Assembly (NCBI GenBank): GCA_033032175.1 | Contig: CM065309.1 | Coordinates: 10,354,001-10,418,000 of the forward strand | DNA from: Saturnia japonica | Lineage: Eukaryota; Arthropoda; Insecta; Lepidoptera; Saturniidae | Length of the DNA: 64,000 nucleotides | Reading direction: 5' to 3' | Shown here: positions 24,651 to 36,479 of the stretch, piece by piece | Layout of the letters: every line of letters begins with the position of its first letter | How positions within the stretch are numbered: the stretch's first letter is position 1 | The notes under the pieces: model-generated | Told to the model about the DNA's origin: nothing | Database searches by the model: none | The model's input: the letters and a program-made list of their open reading frames with translations, nothing else | Program-made: the position numbers and the translations under genes

Positions 24651-25900
24651 GTTAGCGGTTAGTTAGTTACCTTAATCATAGAACTAAAAACCGGAACGGG
24701 ATTCGGATCTAGGGCGAAAATGAAACCGAAATTTCTTCGTGTGCCTCTACGCGTATTACATCGCCGAAACACCAGGACGTATGGTATGACTAATACTTTG
24801 AGAGTGTGTATAGGTTAAACCTATATGTAAACTTATTAAAAAAAAAGTATTTACTTCACTTAAAAAAAATCCTAAAAATCCTAAAAAAATCCTGCATGAT
24901 ATTTGTCTCAAATGTCTCAATTGTGTAATAGCTTTCAGTTTATCGAATATTATAATGATTATCTGATACATCTGTATGTATCAGATAACCTCATATGATA
25001 ATCAGATACCCTATGTTTACGTTACAGTTTAATATTAATTAATTCAATTCTTTAGAATTGAGGTTTGCTCTGATATATGATCACAAAATATAAGTTCATT
25101 CTCAGCTTAAATTAGGATTAGGTTATTACCTCATTCAGTACGCATTTCTTATAAGTTGAATACAAATACAAAATTAGAATTGTTTCTTGACGGATATATT
25201 ATATTCACGTTTTATATAAATGTTAAGTAAGTAGGTGCTGAAACAGTCTTGTTAAATTTATAAATATTTCATACAATTTAATATTCTAAGTGCGTACCTA
25301 CTGACTTATAAAATATATATTATAAGATATGTGTCATCGCTTATTTGGTAGTTAGTAAAAATGATTGTATCCTTGCTAATAATACTCGGTACCTGTTGCA
25401 GAGTAAAGAATGCTTTATACATGCAAATTAAATGAACTTTGTTTTCTAGTCATGTTCATATTGTATATTTAAATGATCACTACATTTTGAAGTGCAAACT
25501 ACAGGGAAGACGAGAAATATTTGCGTCAATGATTTTTGGTTATTGTTTAAGTTACTACTATTGAAAATAAATAAAAATATTGAAATGTTTTAAATATGAC
25601 ATAATTTAAAAATGGATCAAAAATGGATGGATGGATGGATAATCGGCTGAGGCTGGAGGTTATACAGAATAACTAAGTATTCTAACTAAGGATTCATTTC
25701 ATTACATCCAAAATATCTTACTGTTAAAACACCAACTTAGGTAAGTATGTAATATTTTGTCAAAATAAACTTAATACAAGAAGAATGCAAATCAAAGACA
25801 ATATGTAATTTCAAAATGTATATATTTACACTAAATATAAAAATGTTTACTTAATAAGAGTATCTAATACTATGTACAAATTCATTAGAAAAGTTGTTAC
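24650..25900. other. Gene-free stretch upstream of the 3' end of gene C
   Basis: AT-rich, with a small (atgg)n run near 25622-25640. I see no coding or repeat structure worth naming apart from tgtatcagataa palindromes around 24960-25010. Confidence 0.3.
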
Positions 25901-25994
25901 AACATATTAAAATATTTCATAAAAATATTCATAATAATTATAAGAAATACATTATCTGTCTTGTGATGGTTCAAACCAAATCTTTTATAATATT

Positions 25995-26637
25995 TCAACG
26001 TCTACTTTGCGGTTGGGGTGGTGCTGTAGCAATATACGCAAGGGAACGTAGGATGGCTTCTGGAACTGGAGGAGGTGTCGGAATATGAGCTCCCTGCGGC
26101 TGGAAACCATTTTCGTTTGCAATGTAAGTCAGCTGTATGTTGCTACCGTCATCGGCCTGGTACTGGAACTGTCCTTCCACTTGAAGCGCCGGTTCTTCAG
26201 CACCAATATTCTTTAACTCTCCTCTCTCATCAGCGGATATACCATTACCAGTAGCATATGAGTATTGGTAAGAACCATCCGGGCCAATAATGCTGTCCTG
26301 TTTAAGGATTGGGATAGGCTCCGTCGGGGATTGTGGGGCTGCAAGCACGACTACCACAACACTAAGAATAACCTGAAAACAAAAATTTTATTATATTGGT
26401 ATATTTCGTTTTAAAGCACACAATAATGTATTTATTTGTATCGGATAATTATAGATGAATACATAAAACCTTAGTAAATAAAATAAGTACTAAAAAAATA
26501 CAATTACTTTGAAAATAAATTATTTACGGGCTTTGCAAAAAAATTATGATTAAGAAGAATCGCACTATTTCAAAATTATCAAGTGTATTTTATAATTTGA
26601 ATTTGCTACTAAAGACACTTACAATAAAGGTCTTCAT
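25995..26637 (-). CDS. Gene C: RR-1 cuticular protein, LCP-17-like, 130 aa
   Basis: Two coding exons: 26623-26637 (MKTFI) and 25995-26372, joined at a phase-0 intron inside the signal peptide (MKTFIVILSVVVVVLAAPQ, cleavage probably after LAA or LA). The mature protein starts SPTEPIPILKQDSIIGPDGS, followed by [32 protein letters not shown] and the RR-1 signature [18 protein letters not shown]. The tail is PPPVPEAILRSLAYI ending SRR. The length and architecture are those of lepidopteran larval cuticle proteins of the LCP-17 group, which bind chitin in soft cuticle. Unlike A, B, E and F there is no intron before YATGNG. It is closest to gene D (shared APQS, EPIPI, GAHxPT). No frame breaks. Confidence 0.93.
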
Positions 26638-26698
26638 TTTGTGTATGTATTAATCTCAGTGAAGGCACTAGACGGTTGATCTCTAACACTACCATATC

Positions 26699-26708
26699 GG
26701 TATATATA
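26699..26708 (-). promoter_or_regulatory. Gene C TATA box
   Basis: TATATATACC on the minus strand, about 62 bases before the start codon. It resembles TATAAATACC at the same place in genes D and E. No CAAGGTCA block is seen here. Confidence 0.5.
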
Positions 26709-27669
26709 CTATCGGGTCATAGCCGCCTACCACCTCTGGATACTATTGCAGCACCATTTTTGTATGTACATCGGAATAACTCCGACATATTGTGTGCGGA
26801 CTGCCTGTAGGCAACTGTTTGTTAAGGTACATATCGACAACGTCAAATTTAAGTAACATATACATAATCAGTATCTATTCAAAATATTATTAATTTCAAA
26901 CCCAATTAACTAGTGTGCCCATTTCATTTATATTATGGATTACAATAAGTATATAAATGTATTAATGAACTAATAAACCCTTTTAAGATATAAATACAAT
27001 AATTTTAAACGAATCACTTTATAACCTCTTGCGTCAAAAAATAATAATCATATCCCCTGGATTTTAAGAAATTAGACATGAGCTTTTTCTTTCTGTCTGC
27101 CTTTTATAACCATAATCAATGTACGCAGATGTTATCCAAATACGGATTTTTAAAATTAATAAGAAATATTTAATATTGAAAACATTAAAACTCACATACA
27201 TAAATCTAGTTAAAATAACTCACTATTGTTTGAAATTTGCGATACCTACTTTAAACTTTTGCGTCTGGTTAACTAATAAAGATAACCTAAGCGAATTTTA
27301 GTTGGCGTTTTACGGAAAAAAAGAAACAAACGTATTATTTGGTTAAACTTGGAAAGTAAAACTTTATCCGAATGCAAAATTTTATTCAAATATTAAAGAC
27401 GTTTTCGATTAATAAATTACACATACCTAATAAACAAGTATTTCTCGCGTAATAACACTATAGAAAATAATTAGCAGTCTTTCTAATATAATGATTTATT
27501 TAAGGACGAAAATAAAATTTGTATACATTTTGCTGTGTTGCTTGCAAAATGCGTTTTACTAAAATTATTTGTTTATTTATTAATTGGAACCCCAACAGCA
27601 TACATGTTTCTTTAAAATAATATACTATATTTAACAACCAAAGCCAAAACAGGATTTCATAATTGTAAT

Positions 27670-27995
27670 ACGTTGGTATACTACAATGGGATTTGCAACT
27701 GCTAAATAAGTCTACTTCGCTTATTTTCATAGCTTAATGTCTTACGGGATTTTCCTGCGGGGTTCAATAACTGAGGTAGATACCATATTACAATATTACA
27801 AAAGCGAGCAATTCATGCAATCTACAACCTGAGACCTCGCGACTCACTTAAGATCAATTTCCAGGAATATAGTATATTTATTAACGTTGCCCTCGCTATA
27901 CGCAGATAACTTAATGTATATTTGCAAAAACTTAGTCAAGATAGATTTTTTCAGGGACCAACAATGTTAATACTAGAAACAGAAATAAATTAGCC
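27670..27995. repeat. Segment duplicated at 3950-4262
   Basis: Second copy of the segment described at 3950-4262, about 1 kb upstream of the gene C start. Both copies lie in the same orientation relative to the nearest minus-strand cuticle gene. Confidence 0.5.
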
Positions 27996-27999
27996 GTAC

Positions 28000-28340
28000 C
28001 GTGTTTAACACTTAGTAGGTCCAATAAAAGTTTTTTAGTTAATAGTATCAGGTTTTATAATAAGGTTCCGAAGCATATTACTGATTTGTCGGACAACAGG
28101 TTCAAGGACTATGTCAAGCCGGTTTTACTGTCAAAAGGTTTTTAAAGGGTAGATTATAATTTGAATTATAGCGATGTCTGGAAGCGTCTTCCTGTCTATG
28201 CATCCACTAAATTATTATTATTATGCCTATTATATTAACACTTGTACAGTTGGAAAAAGAAAGATAAACCCGATTGAATTTCTTACCGGTTCCTCTCTAC
28301 GACTGGAATGTTTTCCGAAATGGCAGTAGTGTTTAGGGCC
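28000..28340 (+). mobile_element. LINE 3' end (C-terminal codons and 3' UTR)
   Basis: 28053-28145 reads RFYNKVPKHITDLS, NRFKDYVKPVLL and a stop, the usual C-terminus of CR1/jockey-type ORF2 (F/Y-N-K-L/I-P...K.F...V+..LL). The 3' UTR continues to about 28340 with a tta triplet run and an A-rich end. The 3' UTR matches the reverse strand at 61430-61640. Confidence 0.65.
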
Positions 28341-28399
28341 TAAATTAAATAAAAAAAAAAAAAATAATTTGGATTTTGATATTAACAAAGTATCGAAGC

Positions 28400-28700
28400 A
28401 TGTTGTAACCAAAGCATGTTGGTAGGTCATTTTCTAATGCCCATCTGATTAGCTAAACGAAGAAATCCTTAAGATGAAGTCACCAAGCACCTATAGGTGT
28501 GTTCCGGCAGCTGCACTTAAGAGCCAGTCCACGCAGTGGTTTTGCGTGCTTCCATCTTGATACTTATGATATTACAAGCGTTCATAGTTATCAGGTGAGC
28601 CATATACTTGTTTGCCACCTTTGTTGTAAAAAAAAAATCTTTGCCCACATCGTCACCTAAATCAGGTGAGAATTTAATTAAACCTATATATAATTTGTAC
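28400..28700 (+). repeat. SINE copy
   Basis: Family landmarks ggtcattttctaatgc, gtcaccaagcacctataggt, gtgttccggcagctgcactt and atcaggtgag are present in order. The last part is duplicated or joined to a second tail (tttgcccacatcgtcacc). Confidence 0.55.
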
Positions 28701-31400
28701 CAGTAATTATTAGTAAGTATGTAAAGAACTATTAGAATTTCTATATTACTATAAGATATGAGGAGTGAGCTTTCTCTGATTTAATATTTTATCTTTACTT
28801 TATTAGACCTAGCACTTATAAAATTACCTACTTTCAAATAATTTCTTCGTACTGGGATGTCAAAGTTAGATTACGTTTTAGTGATGTCTTAAATCTATCG
28901 TGACCTGCTACAAGAGCGTGAATACTACATATATCATACTTACAACCCGCCCCAGTTTCGAACGGGTAGCAGAGCATATATGCCTGCATTTTTTTTTCGT
29001 CGTATAATACATATAACTGTATAAGTTTACGCGGCGCTCGCCATTAAAGCTCCCAGTCGACATAAATTTTTCTGATATCCTCTACATTCATGGTTTTAAT
29101 TCAGCCAATATAAATAAAACCCTAATTAATTATAATCCTATACCATCCTCATAGATCACTCCGTATATGAATGAAAACTGTATAAAAATCCGTTAATCGC
29201 AATCAGACAAGAAGACGGAGGCGGCTCGACACGGCGCGGCGGGGATTTTATTTTATAATATGTATAGATTCGTTGTGAATAAGCATATAGTGTTGTAGTA
29301 TTTCGGGTTAATAACCAAAGAACCACGTGGATATTTCGCTTATAATTAAATGATTGGGTCAAGGCATTCATAATACAACATAGTCCAAATATGCATAAAT
29401 ATCATGACTTTTTGTTGTATATGTCATAGATATAAAACATTAATGAATATATTCATAATAGTTAAAGTTAATCGTTTACTAAGGTTCAAGGAAAGATTTA
29501 AACTTACAATGATGTTAACGTAAATTATCACAAGTAAATTAACCACAAATTACAATCGTTTTCAAGTTTTATGAAGTTAACCGGTTTGGCAAGGACATAA
29601 ATATTAAAATATTAGTAGTAGGTATTGCTTACATATAGGATATATTTTGTTAATTGCTATTTAGAAGCATATTCATCCAACAAAATTAATAGGAAGTGTC
29701 ATGGATCGTTTTTTTTATTTTACGTTTTAATGTAGTTAAATAATAATAATATTATTCGCAAGTATATTATATGCGTATATATGGTATACCTTTATAGGTA
29801 TACGTATGTAACGTACACATTATTAGCACATTAGAATGGACTTTTAATCTCTAGCTCGTAGTTATAAATGAATTCTATATATCTATCTATTTTCCATATC
29901 AACTCTATTCTCAAACCATTAAACCTAAAATTAGACTTGGTTATTTTATTTCGCTTAATATACACATATTATTATTAAGTCATATAACTGGAAGTATGTT
30001 AAGTATGAAGGTGGACGGATATAGACGTAGAGAAAGACCTAATAAAGTATGGAAAAATTATCTGAGGAATGTGTATAAAAGACTTTTTTTTAATCGTATT
30101 ACGGTAAATAGACAGTAAGCAACGCGCAATCGAACAATCCATCGCCAGTCGCTGTCTCTTCAAGCCGATGGAAGAGAATGTTAAAACATATTGTGCCGTC
30201 TCTATTTAGGTGGGATTACTGTGTGGATTAAACTTGGCAATTTTTTACATTTATTATATCAATGCACCATTTATATGAGATCGCAATGTAGCTCTTAATA
30301 TATAATTTTTTTTCTTAATAACACAAAAAAAATTAAGGTAGAATACAGTCTAAAAATTTCATATAGCAATAGATAATTATAAAAAGTAAAAAATAAGAAC
30401 ATACAAAGTATTTATATAACCAATTATTTAATCAGCCTTCCTACCCTAAAGAGATGATAATAAATAAGTATACTTACGCGGCAACTAAGTATTCACTAAG
30501 TGCTTGCAAAACATTAGCAAGTAAGTAATTGACAGCGCTAAGTTGCGATACCTACGGGCATATAATTGGAATTGTTTAAAATATACCACGTGAGTTTTCT
30601 CACTATACATTCTGTGAATATTCCCATCGAGTATAGTATAAAGTTCATTGAAGAAAGCTTATCTAGAATTACTTTGTCTGCAGAGACTATCTTTTTATAT
30701 AACAACAGAGATTTATGTATTTTCTGAGATATTATTATCAAAATAATTATTAATAAATAACAGATACTATTTCAAAACTAAACTATACTATATTTATTTA
30801 AAGCACTTGTGTGATATATTTTAAAGAAAATTTGGTATTCTCACGTTTATCTATAGAACGAATTTATTGCGTGTACCTACTACAGTAAAAGAAAAGACCG
30901 CGAGTAAATATTAACAGGTTATTAATAAAAACTTACAAATAACATTTGCAAGGATTAGCGATTATTTCACCATCTTCAAGCATGCTAATGAATATTTAAA
31001 ATCACTAGTAACTTATCAACTCCTTAACCACTGATTTGAGAAAAAGGTCAAATATCCCTTACTTACTTGATACTTCATCTCCCATTTAGCAGTTTATTTT
31101 TAGATTGTTTTTATGCTTATCAGCAAATAACAACATCAATACCGTTTAGGGATATTTTGTATAAAGTTCTTAAACGGAAAAAATACTGGCTGGTTTTAAA
31201 ATCTTGACAGCTTATTTTGTAGCCTTTTTAGATGATTCCCAATTTCAATTTGAAGCAATAAATTAAAAAGAAAAGATTTGCGCGGCATAACTTCGGCATT
31301 TAGCGAACTTCGAACGTTTAAATGTACCTACTACAGTTTTTGATAATTTTTGGTGTCAAATTAAAGTTTTAAAACAAGTTAGTAGTTAATTTCGGTTTTA
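28700..31400. other. Gene-free stretch
   Basis: AT-rich. Around 30003-30095 a short plus-strand frame (KVDGYRRRERPNKVWKNYLR) resembles the C-terminal tail of LINE ORF2 proteins. 30090-30230 holds an unrelated repeat patch. No host gene is supported. Confidence 0.3.
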
Positions 31401-31446
31401 TGACACTATATGCATCATGCAGCGGCGCCATTTAACAAGATAGAAT

Positions 31447-31767
31447 ATGTTAAGGGCAGTAGGCATGCTCCAAGCTGGGTCTAGTAATGCTGAGAAGATT
31501 GGAATAAAACAAAAAGTGATATCAAGGTTATGGTCACGTTATCGTGCTGCTGGTGAAGTGAATGAAAGACACCCAGGCGGGAAGTGCATATCCACCCAAC
31601 GACAAGACCGATTTTTGCAAGTTGCCGCAAAAAGACAATCAAATGTTACGACCGTGCAGTTGGTTCCAAGGTTTCATCCAGAGCACCAGTTGCTTGTGAG
31701 TAACCAAGCTGTACTCCAGTACTACACCGAGGAAAACGTGAACGAAAGTTCCACTTTTTGTGATTGA
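31447..31767 (+). mobile_element. Tc1-like transposase N-terminal fragment
   Basis: An open frame of 106 codons begins in the DNA-binding region of Tc1-type transposases: LRAVGMLQAGSS, a helix-turn-helix ending KVISRLWSRYRAAGEV, the GRPR-like turn decayed to ERHPGGKC, then TQRQDRFLQVAAKRQSNVTT. It breaks off in the second HTH and the DDE catalytic domain is missing. It ends 190 bases from the stop codon of gene D and overlaps that gene's likely polyadenylation region. Confidence 0.75.
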
Positions 31768-31784
31768 TTATAACATAATTTGAT

Positions 31785-31790
31785 TTTATT
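31785..31790 (-). terminator. Possible gene D polyadenylation signal
   Basis: AATAAA on the minus strand about 165 bases past the gene D stop, beside the Tc1 fragment. It is the only canonical hexamer I see close by. Confidence 0.35.
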
Positions 31791-31954
31791 TTATGCGATT
31801 ACATCTAGGAAAGATGGTAAAGTTAAATGAAAAGAAAATATATTGAAATGTTTGTATTAGTTTCTATATTAAGAAAATCTGTGGTACAAAATTATAAAAC
31901 ACATTTATCACAAAACTGTGACTATGAGTATTGTGATATTCGACTAGAATGAAT

Positions 31955-32635
31955 CTATTGAGCGTGAGCGGCTGCAGCGGGAGCAGCTTCGGCGTGAGCA
32001 GGGGCGGCGGTGGCGAGGTAAGCGAGGGAACGCTGGATAGCTTCAGGTACTGGGGGAGCGGTAGGGAGATGAGCTCCTTGTGGGTGGAAACCGTTCTCGT
32101 CAGCGGTGTAAGTCAGGGAGATCTGTTCACCATGTTCGCTTGGGTACTTGAACTCGCCCTGCACTTCCAAAGCCTCAACGTTTCCAATCTTCTTGAGTTC
32201 TCCTTTCTGATCAGCGCTGATGCCGTTGCCGGTCTCATATGTGTATTGGTAAGATCCGTCACCATTGATCTGGCTGTCATCACGGACTATAGGGATGGGC
32301 TCACTGTGAGATTGGGGAGCGGCGAAAGCCACAGCCACGAGCATGGAGACCAGCACCTGTAATTTGAAATATGATAATTATTTCATAAAAAATTATGAAT
32401 TAACTTAATGTTAATTTTACATGCTCTATCAAGCCACGTATTGATAGATTATTATCAGGTATATTATATCAAACACATGTGTATTTATATAATTTGCATT
32501 TTATCATTACAACACAGCATTGGATTGTATTAACTACATTTCTATCACTGAACTTTGAACACTATTGTATGGACTGAAGGTCCAATTCAAAATTCTTGAT
32601 AAGTACTAGTAAAAAACACTTACAATAGATTTCAT
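31955..32635 (-). CDS. Gene D: RR-1 cuticular protein, LCP-17-like, 137 aa
   Basis: Coding exons 32624-32635 (MKSI) and 31955-32356. The second begins GTGCTG directly after a consensus acceptor. The signal peptide is [16 protein letters not shown]; the mature protein starts [40 protein letters not shown] is at about 44-63, and the RR-1 core at 69-102 ([31 protein letters not shown]). The tail [16 protein letters not shown] (105-120) is followed by an Ala/His-rich end ([12 protein letters not shown]). Aromatic positions of the chitin-binding fold are conserved. Codon use is more GC-rich than in the neighbouring genes, which also makes a 137-codon antisense open frame that I regard as a shadow. 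It pairs with gene C in exon plan and sequence. Confidence 0.94.
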
Positions 32636-32709
32636 TTTGAATTGTTTGGTGGTTGTTGAACAGCTGAAGGAAACTGTTGTCGAATGATACTTTACATCCT
32701 GAAATTTCG

Positions 32710-32719
32710 GGTATTTATA
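32710..32719 (-). promoter_or_regulatory. Gene D TATA box
   Basis: TATAAATACC on the minus strand, about 75 bases upstream of the start codon, identical to the motif in front of gene E. Confidence 0.55.
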
Positions 32720-33394
32720 GTAAGATCCATATGTCCACCTCCCTTCAATAATATTTTCACAATTCATTGCTATGTCGCAAAATCTATGAAATATGTAAAC
32801 ATTAGATGCATTACCTCGACGCATGTATGCTAACTCGGCGAGGCGACGTAATGCGTGTCAACAAATCTAACGGAATGTCCATTTTTTTTGGTACTAGTGT
32901 CAGAGCAAATATTTGTACTTAACATTTCTACCCATTCAGTTTTTCAGCTACAAATCGAACGGATGTCTCTCGTTACTTAAATATTCTACTAATAAAAATT
33001 AAACATATTAGAAAAGCGTTGATCACCTTATAAAAAAACTATTAAAGATTCAATGTAATAAAATTCAAATTTGTTCGCGAAACGTGAATTATTACAGGTT
33101 ATTTCCACAATTTGTTAAATACCATAAAAATTAAAATTTATTCGACTTTGAACCATTACCTATGTAAAACGTTAGTTATTCATTATACTTATATTTCATC
33201 ACTCAGTCATTTAGAATGCTCATTTGTATTTTGGAGGACAAGTTCGCACAGAACATCGTGACAGAATAATTTCTTCAATTACCAACGGTTTTGGAGTTCC
33301 TTTAATTTTATGTTGCACATCACTACACATATTTTGTAAACATAAGGTATAGTACTACGTACCATCCATCGTTTTAATTGTTTTAAAATTTGTA

Positions 33395-33500
33395 AATATA
33401 TAGGGTGTAACATTTAAATGGGTCATTGAGGGGAACTTTGAAACTACAAGCGACAAAGAAATATGTTCTAAAGAACCATGACATCGATTTAAAAAATAAG
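33395..33500 (+). repeat. End fragment of the repeat seen at 51191-51300
   Basis: Opens gggtgtaacatttaaatggg and continues tcattgaggggaac, gaaactacaa and agaaccatgaca, matching 51191-51290 base for base in most positions. It lies just left of mariner copy 1 and may be the remains of the site into which that element moved. Confidence 0.6.
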
Positions 33501-33602
33501 AAAAACTGCATTCATATATTTTCAATAATAACTTATACACGTGTTGGGAATCAAACATAGTAATTTTAAGAAATAAAAAGTATATCATTTTATTATGATA
33601 AT

Positions 33603-34612
33603 TGATAGTATAGGTTGAAAGGAAACCAACGCACCACCTGTTATTGGTTTGCTCGCTTCCGTTCTGGGAATTTCAACCTGAAAAATGAACCTCGCGGTCG
33701 TCCGAGGACTTTGGTCGACAATGACGAATTAAAGGCGATTGTGGAAGCTGATGATACACAATCTATGGCTGAATTAGCAGCAGCTTTCGACGTTAGCGTC
33801 AAAACAATATTGGTCTATTTGCGTCAAATTGGCAAGGTAAAAAAGCTTGACAAATGGGTGCCCCACGAACTCAATGATCGCCAGCGCGAAGTACGCGTCG
33901 AGACGTGCCTTGCACTGCTCAACAGACACACAAATGAAGGAATTTTGAAACGCATTGTTACCTGTGATGAAAAATGGATTCTGTTTGATAACCGCAAGTG
34001 CTCAGCAAGTTGGTTGGATCCTGGTTCAGCACCTAAACAATGCCCTAAACGAATACTTACCCCCTAGAAAAGTGATGATCACTGTTTGGTGGTCTAGCGC
34101 CGGTGTGATTTATCACAGCTTCTTACCAAACGGGGTGAGCATTACTGCAGATGTGTACTATGAAGAACTGAACACAATGTTGGAGAAGCTGGCACATCTC
34201 CAACCAGCATTAGTAAATCGCTCGTCTCCGCTGCTCCTGCACGACAACGTGCGATCTCATACTGCACAGCAGACGGTCTCCAAGTTGCAAGAACTGGGGT
34301 TAGAAGTTCTCCGTCATCCGCCCTACTCACCAGACCTTGCGCCTACAGCTACTACTTTTTCCAGAATTTGGATAACTCCTTGGCGGGAAAAAAAATCAAT
34401 ACCCGAGAGGCAGTACAAAATGCCTTTCAAGAATTTGTTGCCTCCCGTCCAGCTGATTTCTTTAAGAAGGGCATCAATAAACTGCCACTGCCCTGGCAAA
34501 GATGCATTGATTGCATGGGTGATTACTTCGATTAATACAAATAAAAAATACATGAAAAAAATTCGTTAAATTTTTTTCATACAAAACGGCAATTTCATAG
34601 GTAAAGACATAA
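33603..34612 (+). mobile_element. Mori-type mariner copy 1, 5'-truncated, frameshifted
   Basis: Transposase homology starts at 33615 inside the first DNA-binding region (CYWFARFRSGNFNLKNEPRG) and runs through the second HTH (MAELAAAFDVSVKTIL), the WVPHEL linker motif, CDEKWILFDN (first Asp), HDNVRSHTAQQ (second Asp) and HPPYSPDLAPT. One extra T near 34066 creates a stop and shifts the frame. A missing A near 34348 destroys the third catalytic Asp codon and shifts the frame again. The rest stays readable to a stop at about 34535. The right terminal repeat is at 34581-34612 (acaaaacggcaatttcat). The left end and the first 40 or so codons are gone. Not functional. Confidence 0.88.
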
Positions 34613-35225
34613 TATATGGACCAAGGAGAAGAACATAGGCTACCATATTTCGTGAAAATAAAACTTCAATGGCTGAAACAGGGGATGAAAGATTGTGTGA
34701 AGAACGTATCAAACCAACTTTGATGAATTTTGGTATAGAGATATATTGGATTTTGGAGAAGAACATGGGGTAATTTATGGCGCTAAAATAAAACTTAAAG
34801 GGATGAAATAGAGGATGAAAGTTTGTATGAAGAATTCATAATTTCTCAATTTCGCATTTCTGAAAAATCATTCCGCAAAGCGGTACAATAAGGGATGATT
34901 TTTATTATTTTTAAAGTTTTATTGCAACAGTTAATGTGTTGGATTCACATCGGCATATAATTACAATACCACACACATAGAGTGATAAATCCATCACTGA
35001 TTATATTCAGGTTTGTCGCGTTATGGGATCAGTCGGTGTATATGTAGCAATAAATTATATATATAATAAAACGAGGTTATAGGGATCGTGACCACGATAC
35101 AGATAGTGATACACCCATCTATGATTTTCTTTTGGTTTGTTGCGTTCCGAGATCAGTCGGCGTATATCCAATAATACTCAGACGAAGTCGCGGGTACCAG
35201 CTAGTATCATATACATTTGAAAAGA
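34613..35225 (+). repeat. Tandem and dispersed repeat fragments right of mariner copy 1
   Basis: 34618-34735 and 34736-34850 are two related units (ggagaagaacat, aaaataaaact, ggatgaaag.ttgt). 34970-35045 and 35085-35170 are two copies of a gatcagtcggtgtatat repeat that also occurs at 17930-18160. The block ends gaagtcgcgggtaccagcta, the reverse of the usual opening words. Confidence 0.5.
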
Positions 35226-35909
35226 AGTGGCTCTGTAGTAAGAATCACGGCTCCACATCAATTAACTTCGGTTTGAATGAGCCGGTCTCTTGATATCGGT
35301 TTTAAAATTTTAGTAATCAACAAAATAGTTTAAGCAATTCGCGCCATTAGTAAAGCAACTTTACAATTTTCATTATTTTTCGTTCGTTAATTTTAAAATT
35401 TAAATTTGGAACGTAAGGAATCATGCCAGGAAGTTTCAAATATCATGCCTAAACATCGTCAAATTAATAAAACCTCTTTCTTGAAATATTCATTGAAGTA
35501 GAGAAAAATATCTAAAGTGCCTTTTTTTGCAAAAAGTTTATAATAGAAATTCTAATCAACATATACATTATTTATAAAATACCTTACTTTACTATTACTT
35601 AATAACGTATCATAGACATTATATGGTATAGGGAGAGCTCAATTATGTAGGCTTGCTAACTAAATGATCTTAACAATAAAAAATTACATTATGTCACTAT
35701 CGAAAAGAGTCTGATAGATCTCTGTAACGTTGGTTATGCAATAGTTATAATAGCCGTCTTTATGAATACGTATTCAGACAACAAAGGATTTTGCTCATAT
35801 ATGTTATGTAAATCGCATTGTAGGCACTTTTAGTCAAGAGAATGTCTTCAGGCATTCTGCTATTGCCGCATTAACATCTATTTATTTTGAATGATGTAGG
35901 GTGACTGAT

Positions 35910-36180
35910 ATGCAAACTTTTTGATGTTATGAGGACGCATGGCAATACAAACATAAAAGTGGTTACCCACGGTCCGTGGTATTGCGGATTATCACGCACG
36001 GCCGATGGATAGTCACGCACCCCACACTATGTCTACGCTTCCACAGATGACACTCTTCCCATGATTCGTCGGTGCGGGCTGATCCGCATCCGTCCACAAT
36101 ATTACGGGCCGTGTGAGGCCACCTTAAGATTTCATTGATTGACAAATCAAATCCTAACGACGCGACGCGGACATGCGAAA
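35910..36180. repeat. GC-rich unclassified patch
   Basis: A compositionally distinct segment (about half G+C) with words such as cacggtccgtgg and ggccgtgtgag. It has a 60-codon minus frame without a domain. It is probably a DNA transposon fragment; ends and duplication are not visible. Confidence 0.3.
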
Positions 36181-36299
36181 TCCAAAACGATTATGGTCAT
36201 TTTTTGGCGCGTTTAGTAGAAGGTAAAATTAAAAGATAATAATGTAACTTCATTTTACTGGCATTAAAATAATATTTATGTATACGACATCAAATGTAT

Positions 36300-36475
36300 T
36301 TATGTACTGGAAGACGCAGCGTGGGCAGACCCGCCACAAGGTGGACCGACGACGTGGTAAATGTTGCGAGAACTCGCTGAAAGCAAACAGCGAAGGACCG
36401 CTCATTGCGGCGATTACTGGGAACGCTTATGTCCAGCAATAGACATCTTTCGGATCAAATGATGATAATGGTGAA
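36300..36475 (+). mobile_element. RTE LINE 3' fragment
   Basis: Encodes a decayed tail of RTE-type ORF2: GRRSVGRPATRWTDDVV then stops, followed by ttatgtccagcaatagacat and a gatgataat end. The same segment occurs at 52668-52785 (+) and at the left edge of 60690-61420 (-). Confidence 0.7.
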
Positions 36476-36479
36476 ATAC

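Noticed and set aside
31949..32362. 137-codon open frame on the plus strand opposite gene D
   Set aside because: It mirrors the GC-rich coding exon of gene D almost exactly, has Ser/Gly/Val-rich content without a domain, and ends with the exon. It is a shadow.
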